From NCBI GenBank assembly GCA_036362985.1, contig JAYGXS010000001.1, positions 22,723,445-22,787,444 on the forward strand: a stretch of DNA of 64,000 bases. Direction: 5' to 3'. Source of the DNA: Ligula intestinalis. Its lineage: Eukaryota > Platyhelminthes > Cestoda > Diphyllobothriidea > Diphyllobothriidae. Shown here piece by piece: positions 58,901 through 64,000 of the stretch; position 1 is the stretch's first letter; the number at the start of each line of letters is the position of its first letter. The notes under the pieces were generated by a model. It had not been told where the DNA came from and made no database searches. It worked only from the letters and a program-made list of their open reading frames with translations. A program made the position numbers and the translations under genes.

Positions 58901-61900
58901 TCATACAACCTGAAACTTACCGTAGCATTGTCTTATTGAATCCTTTCTTATCCTGTTTAAAGTTCCTGGGAGTTACTGGCGCATCACCCAATTTCGCATG
59001 AAGTTCATTCTGTGTTATGAAAGGAAAATAAAGATCAATTAATAAAAAAACGCATCATACACAACTTTTTGACTTCAGGCTGCTCATTCAGCAATGAGAG
59101 AGAATAATGAGAATCAGTCGGAAGGAAATTTCGGAGAACAATGTCAATGGGACAGGTATGCTAGTGCTGTCTCTCACCCCAAAACATCAATTGTGCTTAA
59201 CAAAAATGGTCTACTTCGCATTCGCATGTTTAGCGACAGACCTCTTTAAAGAAATCTCAGCATCCCAATCATTTCAAGTTTGAGAATAGGTTGGTATTCT
59301 TTAGAAACCAGCAAATGTCCAACTTTCCTTACGGAATCCGCATAGGGAACAAGCCACTCGACAGTTCGATTACCAATTTGTCCCTATGTCCTATACCTCC
59401 ACAAAATTTCCTCTATCTCCAATCTGCAAAAGCTTGGTTCAGTGTTTTTGCGTCTAAACAGGAATAAGGCGTTAAAAAGCAAGAAAATATTTTGCAACCT
59501 AGGCAGCTGCATTGCGGATCAGTTCGACCATCCGAAACATCAGGGTATGTCAGAAAGATCACACCTAATCATTTTTTTCTTAAAAGGTATTTTGACTATT
59601 CTGATTGGTTTTCCTAGATATTCAATAAGACCTGAGTGTTTGCTTGTTCGTGGTTTAGCATTTAGGGGCTATCCATCAAAGAGATCGCTTTCTCACCTTC
59701 TCGAACAGATCTTCCTCATCGTAGAACTCAGAAGTGGCCTTCAAATTGCGTCTCTTCAGTGCATTACTGATATAATGTCTTGCCTAAAAAGAATAGAAAA
59801 TAAAAAAGGATGTCCTTTTGTAAATGCGTGGAGAGAAGAATGATACACACACAAAGTTAGACCTGCTTCAATATAAAATCCGTTGGTATTCCCGACGGAA
59901 TCCGAAACGTCAGGAAAATAAAGTCCATGTTCCAGTGATCGCATCTTCTTCTTCGGAACTGCTGCCTGGAACTCGTATATTCTCCTCTATTGGCAGAGCA
60001 AGTAGTGTTAAGCATGAGCTTTTCAAAGTGTTATTTGACTTTACCAGATCACGATAAGGAAAGTGGGCAAGAGAAGCTTATGTAGCCCCACTCATACACC
60101 CTTAGTCCCAGCATTTTGTCCGGTAAAAACAGTGGTCATAGAGTTTTGTGGGGTGAAGAAATAGGATAGGCAACGAAGGAAATTTTTATAAGTGTACAGT
60201 TAAAAAATGCAGTTGAAGTTGCTTCTCGCGGCCGCTGTCAGTGGGTTGTTCTGCATGTTAATTGAAGGTGTGCTCAGCGTTTCGCGCTGCGGACTAAACT
60301 AATCTAACCCCAGAATAGATAGTTGGACCACAGGTTAGTTGAGGTAGACGACCTCCTAACCACCACTTCAAGTTTTCAAGGAATTCAAAAAACGTGCAAT
60401 TTGATAATCGGGTATTTCCGCAATAAGTTAAACGATAATACAGATCAGGAAAATGTACAGATATAAATCAACAACACTTCTTAATGCAGTAAAATAAAAA
60501 TGCATTGATCATTTATTAAATTATATTCCACTGCAGTCCTAATTTCCCGCCCATAACCACCGTTTTCGTAGGAAAACATGCAGGTTTTAGGGATAAATGA
60601 GTGGGGCTACATAAGCTACTGTTGCCGGAAAGTGATAACCGCGGAGCAGCTGACCCACAGTAGGGGTCCGTTTGAAGGGTTATAAGTGGTTCGTCGAGGC
60701 CGAGTTCATCAGTACCTTGCCAAATGGCGGTGAATGTGACTCTACTATGCTTCCAAAATAAGCACCACGAAAAGATTTTGACGTGTTTCGGAAATGCTAC
60801 TGGGGCGCATTGAAGCCCCTCCAATGCATTCGGCCCCTAATTGGCTCTCTCACAGGCATTGGTACTAGAGCATTTCTACTTATAATTTCTCTTTTGAACG
60901 CACATGGAGAATCCTATGGAGCCTGTGGCAGTTGTGCGTTACAAAACAGCAAACAATAGAGGAACCTGAATAAAGGCTTTCGATTGTGAGCCTTGTCGAA
61001 GTCTTATAAATTCGTTGTCTTGTAAAATATTTCGACAGTGTTTGTTCAGCAGCCTTCTAAAAACAAGTCAGAAAAGTCTTGTCCGGTGTACTTAATTATA
61101 GGCCACATGGGTGATGACTTTCTAAATTACTCGTTAGGCTGATGTCGTGGATGATTGCTGACCGATCCGTACGGAAATCACTCGTTCCGTCATGTCGTGG
61201 GACTCGTTCTCCATCTAGAGCCAGCTGTCGATAAACAGCCAGGATATACAAAAGGCAGAAATAAATTACTGACAAAGCCAACGGAAACTGGAATGGTCAA
61301 TTCTGGCGTAGTAACCATAATCAGCTAGTCATACAAAACCCCAGCCACCGCTCTGACGCCTTGTTGGGTTTGATATATATACATTTTTACGCATGCACAT
61401 AAATATGCATAAATTTATATAGTAGAATAAGCCCCATTCAAACAGCAAACGTAGAACTTATTCTTGATAAAAGAGTGAATCGTGCACAAAGCATTTTTTT
61501 GAAAAGCGCCTCGGTTTACGGCTTATTCTTATACTCAAATTCCAGCGGAAAGTATTCACTTTAAAAGATTCATCAATATGGCACTAACTGGCGCCATTCA
61601 CACATCTTTGATTTATGCAAAAAAATTAGGAAATCCTCTAAAAGCTGTGTTAATGCCTACCGCCTGTCGCTCCTCCTCATCACATCTGCTGCCGTTCCAC
61701 TGGGTCATCTTGGTGCCCTCGTCATAAATAAAGACGTCGTTGGATGTAAGGGACTTCCAGCTGATTGGAACCTCATACATTTCCGTTCTATTGCGTCTCT
61801 TGTTCAGACGGAAATGCAGCAGCCTTGGCTTGAAGGCTTGTGGTTCCTTGGGGTTGAAGACGTCTTTGAGGGAGCCCATGTGGACACTGGCGTGGGTAGA

Positions 61901-63202
61901 TAGATTGATTGGTACTGAGGATTTCTTTGATTTTTAAAATACAGCAGACAACACTAGAAGACTACTCATTAAAAGCTCTAGTGTGACAAGATTTTTGGAT
62001 CGCAGAATGACAAGTTGCATAGAAAATAACGACAAGTCTGACTACGTTTTCCTCTCGTAAAAGAACCATCTTTACAAAACAGGCTCTGGTCTGGAAGTAA
62101 TTTTTGGAGACTCATGAAGGAATGAACTTTCTTATACAGGAACCTGTAAACAAGATTCTAATCACAAGATCACAAAGGCCGTAGGGAGACCAACCAGGCT
62201 AAAAAGGCAGTAAAGTCAATACATCTATCGTTTCTGACCTTCCCATGTCTTCCTCAATCAGCCCACCCTAGATTACGGCCGGATATATCAGTCGAAACCC
62301 CTCGATACGCAAAAGGTCTCACTCTATCATATTCTAATAGTCGCTATATGACTGCCTGTGAGGGATATACAGTGAGCTTGAGAGCTCAGCGAGACATAAA
62401 CGTTCCTAAACCAGATCGATATATACCCTGAAAACATTTAGAAATGCCCGCTCCGTCCTATGCATCGTTCGGAATCTGACAAAATGAATAGATAAAGATA
62501 TGTCTGAAAACCTTTTCAGCTTCCATCAGCCGACACTGGTTGTCTGCCTTTGTTTAGAAGTAAATGTAAAACACGTTCAGTGGGTAAATTAAACGGTGGC
62601 TTCGAGTTTATTTTGTCAAAAAGGAATAGAGCACGTAATGGTAGCGACAACTTTGCGTAGATAGGAGCAGCAGTAAGTTTGAGGCGCCTTCCAAATGTTC
62701 TGTTTCCTTATCCATTTGAGTATCCCTTTAGCTTTTTGCACCGTCTCCATCTATCTCTGAATAATCCACCTCCTGTGATACCTAAGAGTAATATATGATT
62801 ACATCTGTAGATATAACGTTCACTTCCCGAATTAAGATGGATGGGAATAACGCAATTTTCAGGAGCATTTACGTGCCCAATGCTCTACTACTTCAATATG
62901 CAGCGTACATCTACTCGGCATCAGTTTTTGGGACACGAGTTCCTAAGCACAGTTGGATCAATTGTAAGTCTCGAAATTTCAATGACTTCACAGAGAGAGA
63001 GTGCCTATACAAGGAACGCAAGCCTGACCGTCGGTATTTTCATAGCATCTATCAAAGGACAGAAGCAAACTTACCCGAAGACTTTGAAGTATTCTTTGAA
63101 TTGAGGAGACTCGTGACCTTCAATTTCACGGAAAAGCACAGCATGGTCATTAAGCAATGACATCAGCTGCTTCACCTGGTTCTGGGGACTTTTTTTCATA
63201 TC
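55746..63202 (-). CDS. Gelsolin/severin-like protein, gene B (5'-partial in window, paralogue of gene A)
   Basis: Exons in transcription order: 63202-63075, 61886-61661, 59783-59697, 59009-58921, 58083-57909, then a choice of 56513-56292 or 55901-55746. Phases join without a stop. The protein carries the end of G1 (LFREIEGHESPQF), G2 (FKPRLLHFRL, SLTSNDVFIYDEG, MTQWNGSRCDEEER), a short linker (KLGDAPVTP) and G3 (LSDETGQL, ENDVTF, LYVFIGPGAS). Expected function is calcium-regulated actin filament severing or capping, as for gene A. G3 is more canonical here, with YVFIG. Exons matching A's exons 1-3 were not found up to base 64000 and should lie beyond it. The gene runs convergently with gene A, about 28.5 kb between their stops. 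Confidence 0.87.
56292..56513 (-). CDS. Gene B exon 9a (proximal alternative last exon)
   Basis: Acceptor TTTCGTAG, then KYLKSVERPDKAIAFFTAG and YLPAFNEIWNDHYS, stop TAG at 56292-56294, 73 residues. The beginning aligns with gene A exon 9 and with the downstream copy 9b. After the shared FEHEH the reading frame runs on for 26 residues, encoded by roughly 80-90 GC-rich bases absent from 9b. A polyadenylation signal (AATAAA on this strand) lies at 56238-56243. It is the first last-exon met by the splicing machinery. Confidence 0.8.
   Translation of the reverse strand, partial: KYLKSVERPDKAIAFFTAGSYLPAFNEIWNDHYSMREDSHESFEHEHHSRTMGSQEDAPSLSREDSLETWSRA
57130..57480 (+). repeat. LTR-like retrotransposon remnant, in intron 8 of gene B
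   Basis: TATTCTGTACAGAATATAAT, CTTCTTCTACGGAACCGGAC and GGCTTAGCCTTAACTCC correspond to 42930-43040. A third possible relative (TTTTGTACACAATAAATTCT) is at 38471-38490. No coding sequence. Confidence 0.4.
57540..57690 (-). mobile_element. PLE-like 3' end fragment, in intron 8 of gene B
   Basis: 57541-57620 carries AAGATGACTCGATCGCTGGG and the block GCCTGACTTTTCGAGATTCC, TCGCGGATTC, closely matching 19424-19480. Inserted in the sense orientation of gene B, between exons 8 and 9a. Confidence 0.55.
57909..58083 (-). CDS. Gene B exon 8 (gelsolin repeat G3 core)
   Basis: 175 nt, acceptor AATAAAG, donor GCG|GTAAGA. It encodes LSDETGQLILTKVYSGKIYR, GINENDVTFVETLRV and LYVFIGPGASKNEAA. The G3 signature LYVFIGxGAS is closer to the family consensus than in gene A. 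Confidence 0.92.
58420..58500 (-). repeat. SINE family 1 tail remnant, in intron 7 of gene B
   Basis: CTGACAAAACAAAGGGAGAC, TCTGGCTTGTTAGCCGTCAT resemble the reversed tail at 27543-27610. Short and diverged; a similar weak piece lies at 62205-62270. Confidence 0.35.
58921..59009 (-). CDS. Gene B exon 7 (G2-G3 linker)
   Basis: 89 nt: acceptor ATAACACAG, donor CTACG|GTAAGT, phase 0 in and two bases out, exactly what exons 6 and 8 require. It encodes NELHAKLGDAPVTPRNF then KQDKKGFNKTMLR, resembling the family linker (F)xxLLGxxxPxxP before LxRLSD. It was found by searching for a phase-compatible exon, so the call rests on splice sites, phase and this motif. Confidence 0.75.
59697..59783 (-). CDS. 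Gene B exon 6 (end of G2)
   Basis: 87 nt with acceptor CTTTTTAG and donor AAG|GTGAGA. It encodes ARHYISNALKRRNLKATSEF then YDEEDLFEK, closely matching gene A exon 6 in length, phase and the SEFxDEEDL motif. Confidence 0.86.
59884..60000 (+). mobile_element. PLE-like 3' end fragment, upstream of gene B exon 6
   Basis: CCCGACGGAATCCGAAACGT, TCCAGTGATCGCATCTTC and GGAACTGCTGCCTGGAACTC match 12876-12975 almost base for base. 5'-truncated within the hammerhead-like block. It ends at TATTGGC (59990-59996), which defines the family's 3' end together with 12969-12975. Confidence 0.65.
60066..60625. mobile_element. Long-armed inverted-repeat (foldback/MITE-like) element, about 560 bp
   Basis: A perfect 21-base inverted repeat (60075-60095 against 60597-60617, containing TGTAGCCCCACTCA) sits inside longer imperfect arms of about 80-90 bases (60066-60150 and 60545-60625; further matching blocks include GCAT, AAAAC and GTGGT). 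The interior has no recognisable gene. It lies in intron 5 of gene B. Superfamily unknown. Confidence 0.6.
61266..61360 (-). repeat. SINE family 1 tail, in intron 5 of gene B
   Basis: ACTGACAAAGCCAACGGAAA, CTGGAATGGTCAATTCTGGC and GTAACCATAATCAGC match the reverse of the family tail and body at 45900-45985. The head is missing. Confidence 0.5.
61661..61886 (-). CDS. Gene B exon 5 (gelsolin repeat G2)
   Basis: 226 nt, acceptor CACGCCAG, donor GCG|GTAGGC. It encodes VHMGSLKDVFNPKEP, FKPRLLHFRL, YEVPISWKSLTSNDVFIYDE and QWNGSRCDEEERQA. EVPxSWxS is the standard G2 wording in many gelsolins, where gene A has SVKS. The internal ATG at 61879-61877 is not a start, because the upstream exon joins in phase. 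Confidence 0.93.
63075..63202 (-). CDS. Gene B exon 4 (end of G1)
   Basis: 128 nt, acceptor GCTTAG, donor TTCGG|GTAAGT. It starts DMKKSPQNQVKQLM and contains AVLFREIEGHESPQF and EYFKVFG. It aligns residue for residue in length with gene A exon 4. The first in-window coding sequence of this gene. Confidence 0.87.
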
Positions 63203-64000
63203 CTAAGCAGACACAAGAGAAACACAGGCACAAATAGAGGGGGCAACCATAATTTATTTCAGTGTTCCAGGCAAAAAAACACAACTGTTCCCCGCAAATA
63301 AGCCAGAAATGATCCCTATAAAACATAGATTTTCTCTTGCTAGAACTTCGTGCATTTGAGTCTTGAATGGCACCGGATAAGTTTACTATGCTTATCGTGA
63401 ACTAACTCTTAAAAATGTGAATTTTCCATTAACTTATTAATACGAGGAAAACTTAAGATAAGCAGGACTACACCAGTCAAGGTAAAAGAGTTAATGCTCT
63501 AGGTTTGTATGCATCAAATTTCGATTGCCGTATAGGATTGGACATTTAAGTTTTCTTTTTAGCATAAGTGCGTGTGCATTCCAAAGTAAAATATCCATAA
63601 GAGTGGGATAAAATATTTTGAAATTTCTTGAGTACATACGCGTCTCTAAATTTAATGCAGTTCGTAACTTCATTGTGCTGGTTATCTGCTGTCCATATTC
63701 ACGTCAGCTTTTTAATACCTCCCTAACATATGCCTGTGAAACTGATTTACTGTACCTGCATTTTACTTGAACAATCTCTTCTCACATAGTCTCTTGAAAC
63801 GCCAAATAATTTTGAAGGCTTTATTCTCATAATTAATATCTTGGGATGCAAATATTTCAATATTAAAATTAGTTTTTGTTCCACCTGTTCAGTGAATAGT
63901 ATTTAACTATTAACAATCTGGTTTCGTCAGATCCTCAATAAAATCTGAGTATTTCCTTCAACCAACATTCACGTAGTTGCAGAACTATTTTTTAAATCTA
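63203..64000 (-). other. Presumed intron 3 of gene B
   Basis: No exon resembling gene A exon 3 was found on the minus strand up to the window edge. Gene A's corresponding intron is 2.3 kb, so absence here is expected. Confidence 0.6.

Noticed and set aside
59079..59157. Possible plus-strand exon (ACTTCAG acceptor, GACAG|GTATGC donor, about 26 codons)
   Set aside because: It is antisense inside gene B intron 6 with no partner exons or family match; such acceptor-donor pairs occur by chance.
61613..61879. Single-exon gene starting at the ATG in gene B exon 5
   Set aside because: The ATG is internal to G2, the acceptor upstream joins exon 4 in phase, and the frame past 61661 is intronic.
1..64000. 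Bacterial-type operons, CRISPR arrays or phage genes
   Set aside because: No long open frames, no regularly spaced direct repeats and no ribosome-binding-site pattern. Intron structure and repeats are eukaryotic.

Overview
This is eukaryotic, intron-rich, AT-leaning DNA packed with decayed retroelements. The mix suggests a flatworm, most likely a tapeworm with a large genome such as a diphyllobothriid: Penelope-like elements (PLEs) with GIY-YIG endonuclease tails and hammerhead-like termini, tRNA-derived SINEs, Tc1/mariner-type TA-flanked elements, introns of 1-4 kb, and compact three-domain gelsolin/severin genes. The taxonomic call is an inference. No prokaryotic gene, rRNA gene or CRISPR array was seen. 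A run of 10 Ns (3302-3311) marks an assembly gap.

Two protein-coding genes can be supported, and they are paralogues lying tail to tail. Gene A (+ strand, 10794-27227) reconstructs in nine exons to a 395-residue gelsolin/severin-like actin-binding protein. Every exon joins in phase, and an AATAAA signal lies at 27275. Gene B (- strand, from beyond 63202 down to about 55746) has six internal or terminal exons in the window; its 5' part (exons 1-3 by analogy) lies outside. Four exons have identical lengths in A and B (128, 226, 87 and 175 nt) with identical intron phases, so the pair arose by duplication and inversion. Gene B has its last exon duplicated in tandem (about 612 bp unit), giving two candidate C-termini, each with its own acceptor, stop and polyadenylation signal. 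Domain 1 in gene A has lost or changed the usual calcium-site residues of gelsolins, and the G2-G3 linker exon differs strongly between the two paralogues.

The rest is repeats and unassigned intergenic or intronic DNA. 1-10.7 kb: SINE copies, PLE remnants and a possible promoter-like segment near 9.4-9.6 kb. 10.8-27.2 kb: gene A with PLE fragments, a small TIR element (14.65-15.05 kb) and a 1.56-kb TA-flanked element (16.8-18.4 kb) in its introns. 27.5-55.7 kb: intergenic, with the second copy of the 1.56-kb element (28.7-30.3 kb), several PLE pieces (34.0-34.6, 40.1-40.4, 46.4, 49.6-50.3, 51.1-51.8 kb), SINEs and LTR-like remnants. 55.7-63.2 kb: gene B, with further SINE/PLE pieces and a long-arm inverted-repeat element (60.07-60.62 kb). 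Several PLE remnants occur as near-perfect palindromes carrying hammerhead-like cores, one with a clear target-site duplication. These and the gelsolin pair are the most interesting signals.
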